A stretch of DNA of 64,000 nucleotides, taken from Virgibacillus ndiopensis. GTDB taxonomy: Bacteria; Bacillota; Bacilli; Bacillales; Amphibacillaceae. The notes beneath the pieces were generated by a model, which made no database searches, was not told where the DNA came from, and saw nothing but the letters and a program-made list of their open reading frames with translations. The translations under genes and the position numbers were made by a program. This document shows, in pieces, positions 34,408 to 44,366 of this stretch; the stretch's first letter is position 1; the number at the start of each line of letters is the position of its first letter. Location of the stretch: contig NZ_FZMZ01000004.1 in the NCBI RefSeq assembly GCF_900187325.1, positions 682,001-746,000 of the forward strand. The letters run 5' to 3'.

Positions 34408-35358
34408 ATGAGGGGTGTTACTATCGAATATACAACACTAAAAAAGACAGATTTAAAAATTTCCAGAATCGGGATTGGTACGAATAAGGTCGGTGGTGCT
34501 ATTTACTACGACCACACTGATCCATCTCAAGGAAAAAACTTTGTTAAAGAAGCAATCTGGAATGGAATTAACTTCATTGACACAGCAGATATGTATACCG
34601 ATGGCCGTTCTGAAAAGCTTCTTGGAGAAGTACTTCAAGAAATTGAACAAAAGCGCGAGGATATTGTGCTTGCCACGAAAGGTGCTATTGAAAAACTTCC
34701 AGATGGAACTACGAGAATAAATAATAAACCAGCCTATTTACGTTCCGCGTTAGAAGCTAGTTTAAAACGGTTAAATCAAGATTACATTGATTTATATTAC
34801 TTACATTTTCCTGATGATAAAACACCTATCTCTGAATCAGTTGGAGAATTAAGCCAGATAAAAGAGGAAGGTAAAATCAAAGCAATCGGCGTGTCAAATT
34901 TGTCCATTGAACAATTAAAAGAAGCCAACAAGGTTGCTGAAATTTCTACTTTTCAATTTGGTTATAACATGTTAGATCGTACCGCTGAACAGGAAATATT
35001 GCCCTACTGTGTTGAAAACAATATATCTTTTATTCCCTATTTTCCTCTAGCTTCAGGAATTTTAAGCGGTAAATATTCCATTCTTTCTACATTTGATGAT
35101 GGAGATCCTCGTCAAAAACGGTTTAAGGGTGATGATGCACGTAAGAAGTTTGAAATTGCCACTAAATTAAAAGATTTTGCAGCCACAAAGGGAATCAATC
35201 TGCCGCAATTGGCCTTGGCTTGGCTACTAGCTCAAAATGGAGTTGATGCAGTTATTCCTGGAGGCAGACGTCCGGAACAAGCACAAAGTAATGCTAAAAC
35301 TATTGATATAACATTGTCACTTGATGATTTAAAAACGATTGAAAGCATTCTTGATTAA
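34408..35358 (+). CDS. Aldo/keto reductase
   Basis: About 316 residues from ATG 34408. The AKR tetrad is visible: D and Y in DTADMYTDGRSE, K in LATKGAI and H in YYLHFPDD; IPGGRRPEQAQSNAKTI near the end binds the NADPH phosphate. The start is uncertain: GAGGGG (34410-34415) sits exactly 7 nt before ATC at 34423, where homologues would begin (EYTTLKKTDLKIS), while the ATG has no good ribosome binding site. Substrate unknown. Confidence 0.87.
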   Translation: MRGVTIEYTTLKKTDLKISRIGIGTNKVGGAIYYDHTDPSQGKNFVKEAIWNGINFIDTADMYTDGRSEKLLGEVLQEIEQKREDIVLATKGAIEKLPDGTTRINNKPAYLRSALEASLKRLNQDYIDLYYLHFPDDKTPISESVGELSQIKEEGKIKAIGVSNLSIEQLKEANKVAEISTFQFGYNMLDRTAEQEILPYCVENNISFIPYFPLASGILSGKYSILSTFDDGDPRQKRFKGDDARKKFEIATKLKDFAATKGINLPQLALAWLLAQNGVDAVIPGGRRPEQAQSNAKTIDITLSLDDLKTIESILD

Positions 35359-35370
35359 GAACGTTTAGTA

Positions 35371-35400
35371 AAGAGCTTGGAATTCTTCCAAGCTCTTAAT
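35371..35400. terminator. Bidirectional terminator
   Basis: AAGAGCTTGGAA and TTCCAAGCTCTT form a 12-bp stem between convergent genes, followed by TAAT rather than a long T run. Confidence 0.7.
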
Positions 35401-35406
35401 ACTATG

Positions 35407-35940
35407 CTATACGATATTCCATTTAGATTTTACTTTAACAACTTGTGTCCCTGCCACAATATCATAAAGGGATTGCTTCTTTTTTGTAAAAATAGCGGTT
35501 AACATGTAAGTAAAAATAGATACATAAATCAAACCACCAATAATAAAGTAATAGATTGGTACCTCCCCTTCTCCAATATCAACCAGTCGATAAACGAGAT
35601 AATGCGACAATTCCCATGGTAAGAATTTAAAAATTGTTCGAAAAATTGCGTGCCGAACAGTAAGTCCTGTTCCATTCTCATTAACCACTCTGATTCCCAT
35701 TTTCTTTTTCCCAAATGATTGCCCACCAATAACGGAATCACTAATAACAAAATAGATTGAAATTGGGAATGTCACCATTAAAAACCCTACAAGCTGTGCT
35801 TTAATAAGTGATCCATTAAACAATTCTTGTATAGAAGGAAATAGAAATGCACCAATGGCAAAGATCATAGCTAAATAAGTAAGGATAAGTAAATAATCAA
35901 TCAAAAAGGCTTTAAAACGTATCATAAATGTAGCACTCAT
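35407..35940 (-). CDS. RDD family membrane protein
   Basis: 177 residues from ATG 35940 (GAGGTGATCCTTG upstream). MIRFKAFLIDYLLIL at the N-terminus (RxxAxxiD pattern), GQSFGKKKMGIRVVNENG and a C-terminal QSLYDIVAGTQVV are the RDD family marks. Four hydrophobic segments. Some RDD proteins take part in Na+/H+ or osmolyte exchange; function here unknown. Confidence 0.87.
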   Translation of the reverse strand: MSATFMIRFKAFLIDYLLILTYLAMIFAIGAFLFPSIQELFNGSLIKAQLVGFLMVTFPISIYFVISDSVIGGQSFGKKKMGIRVVNENGTGLTVRHAIFRTIFKFLPWELSHYLVYRLVDIGEGEVPIYYFIIGGLIYVSIFTYMLTAIFTKKKQSLYDIVAGTQVVKVKSKWNIV

Positions 35941-35994
35941 CAAGGATCACCTCACTAATAGGCTAAGAAACCCATTGATTATTAGTCTATCTTT

Positions 35995-36528
35995 CTAATC
36001 GTCCTTACGATTGTACCACGATATGACTTTTCGCTTTTCCTCATTATCATGCACTTCTTCAGCACCAAATCCACCTACATCCACAACACGTACAAATTGC
36101 CCTTGTTCATTTTCAAGTTTTACCAAACAGTACCCTTCAAGTATCGATGGAACAATTTCTATAATTTTTTCTTGTTTATAGAGATCATAAATTTTTTCTT
36201 TATCCTGTTCCCCTAATTTCCAATTAACAGGCTTAGTTGTCCTTTTAGCTCCATCAAAAATATCTAAATAGTTGGCCGTATTATTACCAACAGTAGCTTC
36301 CCGGGCATTTATTTTTCTATTGATCATGTGTAATAATTTTATTACCTCAGAGAAGCCAATAAAAAGCATACCAGTTACAGATCCACCTATTGTCCAAGCC
36401 AGAAAGGTCGACCATACAAAACCATTATAATAACCGGCATTCGCCAAGATTATACCAATTAATAATCCTACAACCATCTCAGCTATACCTATTATAAATA
36501 ATATCTTCGCAACAACATTTTCTTGCAT
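35995..36528 (-). CDS. Two-TM protein with charged C-terminal domain, unknown
   Basis: 177 residues from ATG 36528 (GAGGAGATAAAAAA upstream). Two N-terminal helices (VVAKILFIIGIAEMVVGLLIG and FLAWTIGGSVTGMLFIGF), then a soluble domain with many lysines and glutamates (KLGEQDKEKIYDLYKQEKI) ending in a short beta-like segment (YCLVKLENEQGQFVRVVD). No family recognised. Confidence 0.65.
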   Translation of the reverse strand: MQENVVAKILFIIGIAEMVVGLLIGIILANAGYYNGFVWSTFLAWTIGGSVTGMLFIGFSEVIKLLHMINRKINAREATVGNNTANYLDIFDGAKRTTKPVNWKLGEQDKEKIYDLYKQEKIIEIVPSILEGYCLVKLENEQGQFVRVVDVGGFGAEEVHDNEEKRKVISWYNRKDD

Positions 36529-36660
36529 TTTTTTATCTCCTCTCTCCCCCAATTATATATATTCGACAGGGTTTATCAACTTCCCTTCTGCCAAAACAAA
36601 TCACGTTGTTTTACAAAATGCTTAATTATTTTTATAGTTATTAATATAGGAGGGAACAAA

Positions 36661-37110
36661 ATGACACAAATAGATTTTACAAGAAACGCTTTTATAAAAT
36701 TTGCAAAAGAACTTGATGAAAAGATACTCGATGTCAGGCCACATGGATTTAACAATACCATCCATTGGCATATTGGGCATGTTCTCGTCAGTGCGGAAGG
36801 ATTTCTATTCGGATACCCGAAACAATCGGCAAATATCCCAGAATACTATAATGAACTATTCGCTACTAGAACGAAACCTGCTGATTGGAGTAAAGAAGTA
36901 CCAAGCTTATCTGAACTAGTAGAACAACTGGAAAAACAGTTAACACGAATTAACAATCTATCCGAAGAATTTTTAGCAAAAGAAATTCCGTTTACTTTAC
37001 CTTTTGGCAATTTTAAAACGTATAAGGATTTATATGATTTGACGATGCACCATGAAGCAGAACACCTCGGACAAATTAAAGCAATGCAGCGTATTATCGA
37101 AGCAGAATAA
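36661..37110 (+). CDS. DinB family protein
   Basis: 149 residues from ATG 36661 (AGGAGGGAACAAA upstream). Metal histidines in TIHWHIGHVLVSAEGF and in the C-terminal MHHEAEHLGQIKAMQ, the usual H...HxxxH triad of DinB proteins. Distinct from the DinB protein at 1565-2074. Eighteen bp upstream of the oxidoreductase gene, so probably cotranscribed with it. Confidence 0.87.
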   Translation: MTQIDFTRNAFIKFAKELDEKILDVRPHGFNNTIHWHIGHVLVSAEGFLFGYPKQSANIPEYYNELFATRTKPADWSKEVPSLSELVEQLEKQLTRINNLSEEFLAKEIPFTLPFGNFKTYKDLYDLTMHHEAEHLGQIKAMQRIIEAE

Positions 37111-37128
37111 TATAAAAGGACGTTTTTT

Positions 37129-38244
37129 ATGCAAAAGTTTATTGTTATCGGGGCGGGAATTTTGGGTGCAACTACCGCCTATCAACTTGCAAAATCAGGT
37201 GCTGAGGTAGTGGTTATTGATCGAAATGAAACAGGACAAGCAACTGCTGCAGCGGCGGGTATGATTTGCCCGTGGTTGTCCCAGCGCAGAAATAAATCTT
37301 GGTATAAGCTAGCTAAGGGCGGCGCACGTATTTATCCTGAAATTATTAAAGAACTTGATGAAATTGGCGAATCCAATACAGGATATGCACGTGTCGGTGC
37401 AATTAGTCTTCATACGGATGAGAAGAAATTAATTGCAATGCAGGAACGCGCAATTAAACGCAGGGAAGATGCTCCGGAGATTGGTGAGATTTCGATGCTC
37501 GATCCCATAGAAACGAAAGCATTATTCCCACTTCTAGCAGAAGGCTATGGATCCGTTCATGTTAGTGGAGCTGCTCGCGTTGATGGCCATGCGCTTCGTT
37601 TGGCTTTGCTAAATGCCGCACAAAAACACGGGGCTACCGTTATAAATGGAGATGCCAGCCTATTACATAGTAGTAAACAGGTTACTGGAGTCTCTGTTTC
37701 CGGAAAAGTAATTGAAGCGGACACTGTAATTGCTGCAACTGGCGCATGGATGAATGATTTGTTAAAGCCATTGGATAAACAATTTAATGTGTGGCCACAA
37801 AAAGGACAGATCATGCATTTACATTTAACTGTGAAAACAATAAATAAGTGGCCAGTAGTCATGCCGCCAAACAATTTAAACCTATTAGCATTTGATGATA
37901 ATCGTATTGTTATCGGTGCAACACATGATGATAATACTGGATTTGATCATCGTATTACTGCAGGTGGTATTCACGAAATATTATCTAAAGCGTTAGAGGT
38001 TGCACCCGGGTTAGCTGAAAGCACAGTACTTGAGACTAGAGTTGGTTTCAGACCCTTTACTCCAGGTTTTCTACCGGTGATTGGACCGCTTCCAGGTATT
38101 CAAGGTCTTTTACTCGCAAATGGGCTCGGTGCTTCAGGGTTAACAATGGGACCGTATATTGGATCTGAACTAGCTAAACTTGCACTTGGTACGGAAATAG
38201 AAATAAACATTGAAGAATTTGACGTGGCTGGAGCTATAGAATAA
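37129..38244 (+). CDS. FAD-dependent oxidoreductase, D-amino acid/glycine oxidase family
   Basis: 371 residues. The N-terminal dinucleotide-binding loop IGAGILGATTAYQLAKSGA (about 6-24) binds FAD. VIAATGAWMNDLL and the C-terminal ETRVGFRPFTPGFLPVIGP with LLLANGLGASGLTMGPYI are the DAO family marks. It probably oxidises an amino acid or secondary amine. Weak ribosome binding site AAAGGACG. Confidence 0.87.
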   Translation: MQKFIVIGAGILGATTAYQLAKSGAEVVVIDRNETGQATAAAAGMICPWLSQRRNKSWYKLAKGGARIYPEIIKELDEIGESNTGYARVGAISLHTDEKKLIAMQERAIKRREDAPEIGEISMLDPIETKALFPLLAEGYGSVHVSGAARVDGHALRLALLNAAQKHGATVINGDASLLHSSKQVTGVSVSGKVIEADTVIAATGAWMNDLLKPLDKQFNVWPQKGQIMHLHLTVKTINKWPVVMPPNNLNLLAFDDNRIVIGATHDDNTGFDHRITAGGIHEILSKALEVAPGLAESTVLETRVGFRPFTPGFLPVIGPLPGIQGLLLANGLGASGLTMGPYIGSELAKLALGTEIEINIEEFDVAGAIE

Positions 38245-38248
38245 CATT

Positions 38249-38279
38249 AAAAACCGCTTGAGTTATCCAGCGGTTTTTA
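38249..38279. terminator. Bidirectional terminator
   Basis: AAAAACCGCT and AGCGGTTTTT form a 10-bp stem between convergent genes. Confidence 0.85.
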
Positions 38280-38281
38280 TA

Positions 38282-39058
38282 TTATTTCTTGTAATCCCAA
38301 TCAACTTCGTCACTTTCAACGAGTGATTCAATCGTTTTTAAAAAGTCAGACTGAGTGACTATTTTATAAAGGTCAGCATCCCCTTCAGATATGCTGATAT
38401 AATCTCTATCCACGTGGACAGAAAAGCTTTCTGTAGAATAGTGATCTTCTTCAACTTGATTAGTAGTAACAATTCTTAACGAATACTCCCAGTATTCTTG
38501 GAAACTATCTTCTTTTCTTAACTCCAAATTCGATAAATCCGCTAAAATATGATTAATGATTTCTTTATCTTTTATCGTTGTACTTGCTTCTCTATCTGGA
38601 AAAGTACCTGAGAGATCATTGATATAAATTGTAATACTTCTCACCGTACTATCTTCATTTAGTTGATCAGCAACAATTTTTTGAAACGTTGTATATTTTA
38701 TTTGTTCATTTATTAAAAAAATCCCAAAAATATAAATTACACCAACTGTCATTAAAATAAGAGGAATAACATATTGCTTTGATTCATTTAGATACTTCCA
38801 TTCCATAAATGTTTTAAAACTATATACGACTATTATGTAGCATAGTAAAAACCACTTCGCGGCATCGCTGTCTATAGTATCTATAGTAGCGATAAAATAG
38901 AAAATCCCAAAGCCCGCAAGCAACAAAATTCCCCAGAAATATATCTTTTCACCATCTGTTTCTGAAATCTTATTTCTCTTTTCCTTAAACAGCCACTTGC
39001 TTAATTTAACATTCAAAAAGATTATGAAAAACGCCAAAAGTGATATTGCTGCCTCCAT
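38282..39058 (-). CDS. Membrane protein with soluble C-terminus (DUF4181-like N-terminus)
   Basis: 258 residues. Four hydrophobic helices in the first half (ISLLAFFIIFLNVKLSKWLF, IYFWGILLLAGFGIFYFIA and two more), with FKTFMEWKYLNESKQYVIPL, a block I associate with DUF4181. The second half is a soluble domain with alternating strands (STVRSITIYINDLSGTF, EYWEYSLRIVTTNQVEED). Function unknown. Upstream region holds AAGGAGG. Confidence 0.6.
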   Translation of the reverse strand: MEAAISLLAFFIIFLNVKLSKWLFKEKRNKISETDGEKIYFWGILLLAGFGIFYFIATIDTIDSDAAKWFLLCYIIVVYSFKTFMEWKYLNESKQYVIPLILMTVGVIYIFGIFLINEQIKYTTFQKIVADQLNEDSTVRSITIYINDLSGTFPDREASTTIKDKEIINHILADLSNLELRKEDSFQEYWEYSLRIVTTNQVEEDHYSTESFSVHVDRDYISISEGDADLYKIVTQSDFLKTIESLVESDEVDWDYKK

Positions 39059-39090
39059 TCAAAGCCTCCTTTTGTTACATGTTACTTGAC

Positions 39091-39121
39091 AAAAAGACCA
39101 AACCTATTTACGATTTGGTCT
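39091..39121 (-). terminator. Terminator of ppaC
   Basis: On the minus strand AGACCAAATCG...GGTTTGGTCT is followed by TTTTT, 35 bp after the ppaC stop. Confidence 0.8.
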
Positions 39122-39155
39122 ACTGATTCTTATGTTTATGCTTTTTAGGTTATTA

Positions 39156-40079
39156 TTACTTAAATGCTTCTGTCAAATTCGTAACAATTTGTTTCTTACG
39201 TGATACGACACCTTTTAAAAGTGCACGATTATTGCTCAACGTTACATTAAATGCTTTTTCAACATTTTTCTTAGATTGCCCAAGTGCCAATGCTTCAGAA
39301 TCATTGTTTATAATATCTGTAACAACGAACAAAAATAAATCCAGATTTTTACTTTCAATTGTTTTTGTGATTTCTGTTTCCAAATCCTCTTGATGGACAA
39401 GAATTGCATTTGTATCAACAGCGTTTACTTGTGCAATTTCAACTTTTGAACCCGCCATGTCAAATTCCTTCGCATCCATGGAAATTAATTCTCCCATCGA
39501 TTTGTCACTTAAATCAGCTCCAGCTTGAAGCATATCCAAACCATATTTTTCAAGATCAACACCAGCAATTTCAGCTAATTCATATGCTGCATCAACATCT
39601 TCTTGCGTACATGTTGGTGACTTCAATAATAATGAATCAGAGATAATCGCTGATACGAGTAGTCCTGCAATTTCCTTCGTGATAGTAATATTATTTTCTT
39701 TATACATTTTCTTTAAAATTGTTGCCGTGCAGCCAACAGGTTCAACGCGGAAATACAATGGTTCTTTTGTTTCAAAGTTTGCCACACGATGGTGGTCGAT
39801 GACCTCAACAATTCGTGCATCTTTAATGTTTTCCACACTTTGTTGGAATTCATTGTGATCGACTAAGATGACATCACTATCTTCAGGTATCGATTCAATT
39901 AGACGTGGTTCCTCTACTTTGAAATAATCCAAAGCAAATTGTGTTTCTTTATTTACTACACCTAAACGAACAGGTTCTACATCAAAGCCTAATTCACTTT
40001 TTAAATGGGCATATGCAAGTGCTGCTGTTATTGTATCTGTGTCTGGATTTTTGTGTCCAAATATAAATGTTTTTCCCAT
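39156..40079 (-). CDS. ppaC: Manganese-dependent inorganic pyrophosphatase
   Basis: 307 residues. N-terminal DHH domain with metal ligands in [16 protein letters not shown] and VIDHHRV, and a C-terminal DHHA2 domain ending [10 protein letters not shown]. Matches family II pyrophosphatases over its whole length. It hydrolyses pyrophosphate to drive biosynthetic reactions. Preceded by AGGAGAGTT. Confidence 0.95.
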   Translation of the reverse strand: MGKTFIFGHKNPDTDTITAALAYAHLKSELGFDVEPVRLGVVNKETQFALDYFKVEEPRLIESIPEDSDVILVDHNEFQQSVENIKDARIVEVIDHHRVANFETKEPLYFRVEPVGCTATILKKMYKENNITITKEIAGLLVSAIISDSLLLKSPTCTQEDVDAAYELAEIAGVDLEKYGLDMLQAGADLSDKSMGELISMDAKEFDMAGSKVEIAQVNAVDTNAILVHQEDLETEITKTIESKNLDLFLFVVTDIINNDSEALALGQSKKNVEKAFNVTLSNNRALLKGVVSRKKQIVTNLTEAFK

Positions 40080-40396
40080 AATAACTCTCCTATCACTAAA
40101 TTAATATCCTTATTCTTTATACCAATTATAATAGACGATTGCAAAAGAGAAAAGCACTTGTACTTGTTTACTTAATTATAATCTCATGTAAGGATTTATA
40201 AGGGTATTTTTTCACCCTATCGGTTATCGTGTACCTGCCGTATTTCCACTTTAAGACTGACATTTCTTAAAAGTATTATGTTAAAATTAGTAAAGATATT
40301 TCGTTCTCATTTTAAGTACAGTGGAGCAATCATGTTAAATTAACGTCAAATGGCGATTAAATATTCTCAATCTGATAGGAACAGGGGGCATGCCAA
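40080..40396. other. Divergent intergenic region between ppaC and the channel gene
   Basis: 317 bp holding the outward promoters of both genes. AT-rich with several TATAAT-like boxes (one at TTAATTATAATC). I see no riboswitch consensus; in particular no recognisable c-di-AMP (ydaO) element, although the neighbour is a potassium channel. Confidence 0.4.
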
Positions 40397-41410
40397 TTGC
40401 ATTTTTTTATCAAGTTAGGACTAAATTTAATAAAAATGAAAAACCTGACATTGTTTCTGTGTACTGTATTCTTTGTAGTACTGTGCACCTTCACTATTTA
40501 TTTCCTAGAACCCGATAATTTCAAAAGTCTGCTAAATTCTTTCTATTTTGTCATGACAACCTTTACTACTGTTGGTTATGGTGATTACTCTCCCATAACA
40601 TTAGCTGGAAAACTGTTTACAGTGTTCATGTATTTAGTAGGGATTGGCTTGTTAGGTGCAGTTATTGGAAAAATAATCGATTCATTAACTATCTATAGAC
40701 GGAAGAAGGAGGAAGGAAAAATGCCGTATACAAAAGAAAGTCATATCATTATTATTGGTTGGGGAAAGAAAGCAGAATCCGCTGTAAATGAAATTTTAAA
40801 CTCAAATTCATCTGTTGAAATTGTAATCATAGATACATTACCAAAATCACCTTTCGATTTTGCTCTTAATAGGGTTCACTATATTCAAGGGGACTCTGCA
40901 GAAGAGGAAACATATGAAAAAGCTAATATCTCAAAAGCCAAGTCAGTTATTATTTTTGCAGATGACAAAATTCAAGACCCCTCCTTACGTGATGCAAAGA
41001 CATTAAATGTTGCGATAGTAGTGGAACGCTTGGCACCATCTGTCCATACAACAGTCGAAATACTAACGGAAAAACATACTTCGAATTTCGCACATGTTAA
41101 AGTAGACGAATTTATACTATCTCAAGAAACTATTTCCAGTTTAGCAGTACGCTCAGCGATGTATAAAGGAATTAGTAAGGTATACTCTCAATTAATCAGT
41201 CGACAACATGGTGAAGACATTTATAGACTTTACAAAAAGAAAAATTGGATAACCTATAAAGATGCATTTAAGGAATTATTAGAGCAAGGGGCAACACTCA
41301 TTGCAGATCGTGAGCATTTAGATATTAACAGGCGACTAGATGAAAACATACCAGATGATGCAGAACTATTTGTGATTTGTAATAATGATACATATCAAAA
41401 ACTGCGTTAA
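40397..41410 (+). CDS. YugO-like K+ channel with RCK (TrkA-N) domain
   Basis: 337 residues from TTG 40397 (CAGGGGG eight bases upstream). Two membrane helices flank the pore loop with selectivity filter TTVGYGD (TTFTTVGYGDYSPIT at about 54-68). HIIIIGWGKKAESAVNEIL starts the RCK Rossmann fold, here GWGKKAE instead of GxGxxG. Size and layout match B. subtilis YugO, the channel used in biofilm potassium signalling. Function as a K+ channel is inferred from the filter. Confidence 0.88.
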   Translation: MHFFIKLGLNLIKMKNLTLFLCTVFFVVLCTFTIYFLEPDNFKSLLNSFYFVMTTFTTVGYGDYSPITLAGKLFTVFMYLVGIGLLGAVIGKIIDSLTIYRRKKEEGKMPYTKESHIIIIGWGKKAESAVNEILNSNSSVEIVIIDTLPKSPFDFALNRVHYIQGDSAEEETYEKANISKAKSVIIFADDKIQDPSLRDAKTLNVAIVVERLAPSVHTTVEILTEKHTSNFAHVKVDEFILSQETISSLAVRSAMYKGISKVYSQLISRQHGEDIYRLYKKKNWITYKDAFKELLEQGATLIADREHLDINRRLDENIPDDAELFVICNNDTYQKLR

Positions 41411-41415
41411 TATAG

Positions 41416-41450
41416 AAAAAAACTCGCATCCAAAATATGCGAGTTTTTTC
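41416..41450. terminator. Bidirectional terminator
   Basis: AAAAAACTCGCAT and ATGCGAGTTTTTT form a 13-bp stem around CCAAAAT, ending the channel gene and the convergent UspA gene. Confidence 0.93.
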
Positions 41451-41875
41451 TATTTAACTATCAATACCGGACAATTAACACGCTTCGCCACCTTATGGCT
41501 AACACTTCCTAATATAAAGGTTTGCAGGTCGTTTAATCCACGACTACCAATAACAACACAGTCAAAGCCATTTTCATTTGTAAATTCAACTATTGTTGGG
41601 CCGGCTTCTCCGTGTAAAATATGAATGCTATATTCTACATCAGATCTCTCAAGTAAATCGACAACAGGTTTCATTTTCTCATGTCTTTTTTTAGCTATTT
41701 CTAACTTCCCATTATTGTGTAATACGTCAGACTTTGCTGTTTGTCCATCAACAACATAAACAACATCTATTGTACCATTAAATTTCTCTGCAAGTTCTAT
41801 GGCGTGTGTTGTTGATCGTAGTGAATGCTCTGACCCATCCGATGCAAGTACTATTTTTTCAAACAAACGCTCCAC
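41450..41875 (-). CDS. Universal stress protein (UspA family)
   Basis: 141 residues. IVLASDGSEHSLRSTTHAIEL opens the fold, and VIGSRGLNDLQTFILGSVSHKV is the ATP-binding type G-(2X)-G-(9X)-G(S/T) motif. Fourteen bases downstream of the SulP gene, a common arrangement in which the Usp protein may modulate the transporter. Confidence 0.92.
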   Translation of the reverse strand: MERLFEKIVLASDGSEHSLRSTTHAIELAEKFNGTIDVVYVVDGQTAKSDVLHNNGKLEIAKKRHEKMKPVVDLLERSDVEYSIHILHGEAGPTIVEFTNENGFDCVVIGSRGLNDLQTFILGSVSHKVAKRVNCPVLIVK

Positions 41876-41889
41876 CCCATCAGTCTATC

Positions 41890-43350
41890 TTAGTGGCCAG
41901 AAGCTTTTGATAAGCCACCGATTTTATTTTTTAATCGTGCACTATCTTTATTTAATCCTGAGTAAATAATCTGTATATTATTTTGCTCAAATTTCATTTC
42001 AATTTTATCTAACGCACCAATAGCCGAATCATCCCATAAATGGGCATTCGATAAATCGATTTCCACTTCTCTAACTGAATCAACATAAGCAAATTTTTTC
42101 ACAAAATCGTTTACTGAAGCAAAAAATAATTGACCATGTACATAATAGATACGTTTTGTACTTTCGTGGACTAATTCATCTGTTACCTTCACTTTAGAAA
42201 TTTTCGCTGCAAAGAATATTGCACTTAACAGTACACCAGCAAGAACACCTTTTGATAAATCATGGGTAACAAGTACTATCGCAACAGTCGTTAACATCAC
42301 GACTGCATCGGTTTTTGGTAATTTATGAAGATTTGTAAGTGACGACCAGTCGAACGTTCCAATCGATACCATAAACATAACACCAACTAATGCAGCCATA
42401 GGAATTTGTACGAGTAGATCACCTAACACAATTATTAAAATCATTAAGAATACACCAGCAATAAATGTTGATAATCTGCCTCGACCACCTGATTTTACAT
42501 TAATTCCTGATTGACCAATCATTGCACACCCAGCCATTCCACCAAAGAAGCCTGCAACAATATTGGCAATACCTTGACCACGACTTTCTCTGTTCTTATT
42601 ACTCTCTGTATCTGTCATATCATCAACAATATTAGCTGTCAACAGTGTTTCAGTTAAACCTACGATTGCTAAAGATAATGAATAAGGAAGAATAATCATT
42701 AATGTTTCTAAATTAAATGGAATTGAAGGAATTAGAAAAACTGGCAATTGCTGCGTTAGGTTTCCTAAATCACCTACTGTTTTACTATCAATATTTCCAA
42801 AGATTGTTATAGACGTAATAATAATGATCGCAACTAATGTCGAAGGAACTGCTTTTGTAACGCGAGGAAAAATATAAATAATTGCAAGCGTCAACGCTAC
42901 AAGTGCATACATAATCCATGTTTCCCCAACAAAGTGCGTAAGTTGTGCTTGGAATATCAATATTGCTAATGCATTCACAAATCCTACCATCACCGAACGT
43001 GGTACGAATTTCATAACACGTGAAAGCTTAAACACTCCAAACAGAATCTGTATAACTCCAGTTAAAATCGTTGCAGCTAATAGATACTGTAATCCATGCT
43101 CCGCAATAAGTGTTACCATTAGCAAAGCCATTGCACCGGTCGCTGCAGAAATCATTCCTGGGCGTCCTCCTACAATGGATATGACAATTGCAATACAAAA
43201 TGATGCATATAATCCAACCATTGGATCCACACCGGCAATGATTGAAAATGCAATTGCTTCGGGAATAAGCGCAAGTGCAACAACCATTCCTGCTAGAACA
43301 TCACCTCTGATGTTACCAACCCATTCTCTTTTTAATGTTTCTATTTTCAA
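41890..43350 (-). CDS. SulP-family anion transporter with STAS domain
   Basis: 486 residues. Begins [34 protein letters not shown], the SulP signature (partial quote: [17 protein letters not shown]). Ten or more helices, then from about 390 a C-terminal STAS domain ([22 protein letters not shown]). SulP proteins carry sulfate or bicarbonate, often with sodium. Operon with the Usp gene. The substrate cannot be read from sequence; adjacency to no sulfur genes leaves bicarbonate possible. Confidence 0.9.
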   Translation of the reverse strand: MKIETLKREWVGNIRGDVLAGMVVALALIPEAIAFSIIAGVDPMVGLYASFCIAIVISIVGGRPGMISAATGAMALLMVTLIAEHGLQYLLAATILTGVIQILFGVFKLSRVMKFVPRSVMVGFVNALAILIFQAQLTHFVGETWIMYALVALTLAIIYIFPRVTKAVPSTLVAIIIITSITIFGNIDSKTVGDLGNLTQQLPVFLIPSIPFNLETLMIILPYSLSLAIVGLTETLLTANIVDDMTDTESNKNRESRGQGIANIVAGFFGGMAGCAMIGQSGINVKSGGRGRLSTFIAGVFLMILIIVLGDLLVQIPMAALVGVMFMVSIGTFDWSSLTNLHKLPKTDAVVMLTTVAIVLVTHDLSKGVLAGVLLSAIFFAAKISKVKVTDELVHESTKRIYYVHGQLFFASVNDFVKKFAYVDSVREVEIDLSNAHLWDDSAIGALDKIEMKFEQNNIQIIYSGLNKDSARLKNKIGGLSKASGH

Positions 43351-43635
43351 TTTCCTACCTCTTTCTATCGTTTATTTATTCAAAGCTTCCATTTAGCTTT
43401 GTCCGAATTCAACCTATGAATCATACCATATGTACTTAAAATCACAAAGCTTGATGAAAACGTAATCAATCCCTAAATACGTTTATTTACGGTATATTCC
43501 TTTAAATATCTACGTAATTCAAAAACAACAATGTTTTATTTGCTAATTTATGGGACAGAAATGGCCCGAAATAGTAGAACTATTTCGAGCTATTATAACA
43601 TTTTTCCTTAATTATCCTTTTTCCATCTAGAAAAT

Positions 43636-44277
43636 CTATTGTAAATTTTTTGGTGGAATAGTTTTATGTTCTTTCGTATCTACCTCTTTAAATATATCTT
43701 CTTGACTATTTGTTTTAACCAATTGCTGGATAGAAGTTTGTTGAACTGGGCTGGTTGTCAATTTGTCAATTGACAGTTGTAATGTTTGAATATCTGAGGA
43801 AATTTTTTGTAGTTCTTTTTTTGTCACCGGCTGTGCTTCTGGCTTTAAAGTATATCCTAATTGACCATTTGGCTCTAAAGTAGCATAGTGGACATCGTTA
43901 AGACTAGTTACGTTTAACTGTCTTAATTTCATTTCTAGCTGATCTACCGTTAATCTTAACTTTTTCATATTTTCTTGGTTTATTGTTCCATTCTCAATTA
44001 AAATCTTAGAATTTCCAGTAATAAGCTTTTCTATCCCATCAACTTTTAGTTGTCCATACTCCATTACGATTAAAGTAAGTATTAAAATACCACCGACTGC
44101 AATTGTTACCCAAATATTTTTCCCTGAAACTGGTTGTACCAATAAAGAACCAATCGCAATCATAATAACAGTTTGCGGAAGTGTCATTTGTGAAATTGAC
44201 TTTCGACCGGCTATACGTAAAAGAAACGTCCCGGAAATTACTATTAGGACTGCTTTCCATATCCAATCTAGCTCCAT
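43636..44277 (-). CDS. DUF421 (YetF-like) membrane protein
   Basis: 213 residues. Three N-terminal helices, with LLRIAGRKSISQMTLPQTVI matching the DUF421 opening (RixGkr...mt). VDGIEKLITGNSKILIENG and LRQLNVTSLNDVHYATLEPNG are the YetF core. The ~60-residue C-terminal tail is polar and low in structure. B. subtilis YetF-type proteins are spore or envelope proteins of uncertain role. Confidence 0.87.
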   Translation of the reverse strand: MELDWIWKAVLIVISGTFLLRIAGRKSISQMTLPQTVIMIAIGSLLVQPVSGKNIWVTIAVGGILILTLIVMEYGQLKVDGIEKLITGNSKILIENGTINQENMKKLRLTVDQLEMKLRQLNVTSLNDVHYATLEPNGQLGYTLKPEAQPVTKKELQKISSDIQTLQLSIDKLTTSPVQQTSIQQLVKTNSQEDIFKEVDTKEHKTIPPKNLQ

Positions 44278-44366
44278 TATCTAAAACCCCTTTTACTTTG
44301 TTGTAGTCATAAACATGGGTAAAACCATCATATAGTAAGATACAAGATGGACATGAGGTGTTACGA

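Noticed and set aside
40080-40396. c-di-AMP riboswitch before the potassium channel
   Set aside because: No recognisable ydaO consensus in the 317-bp region.
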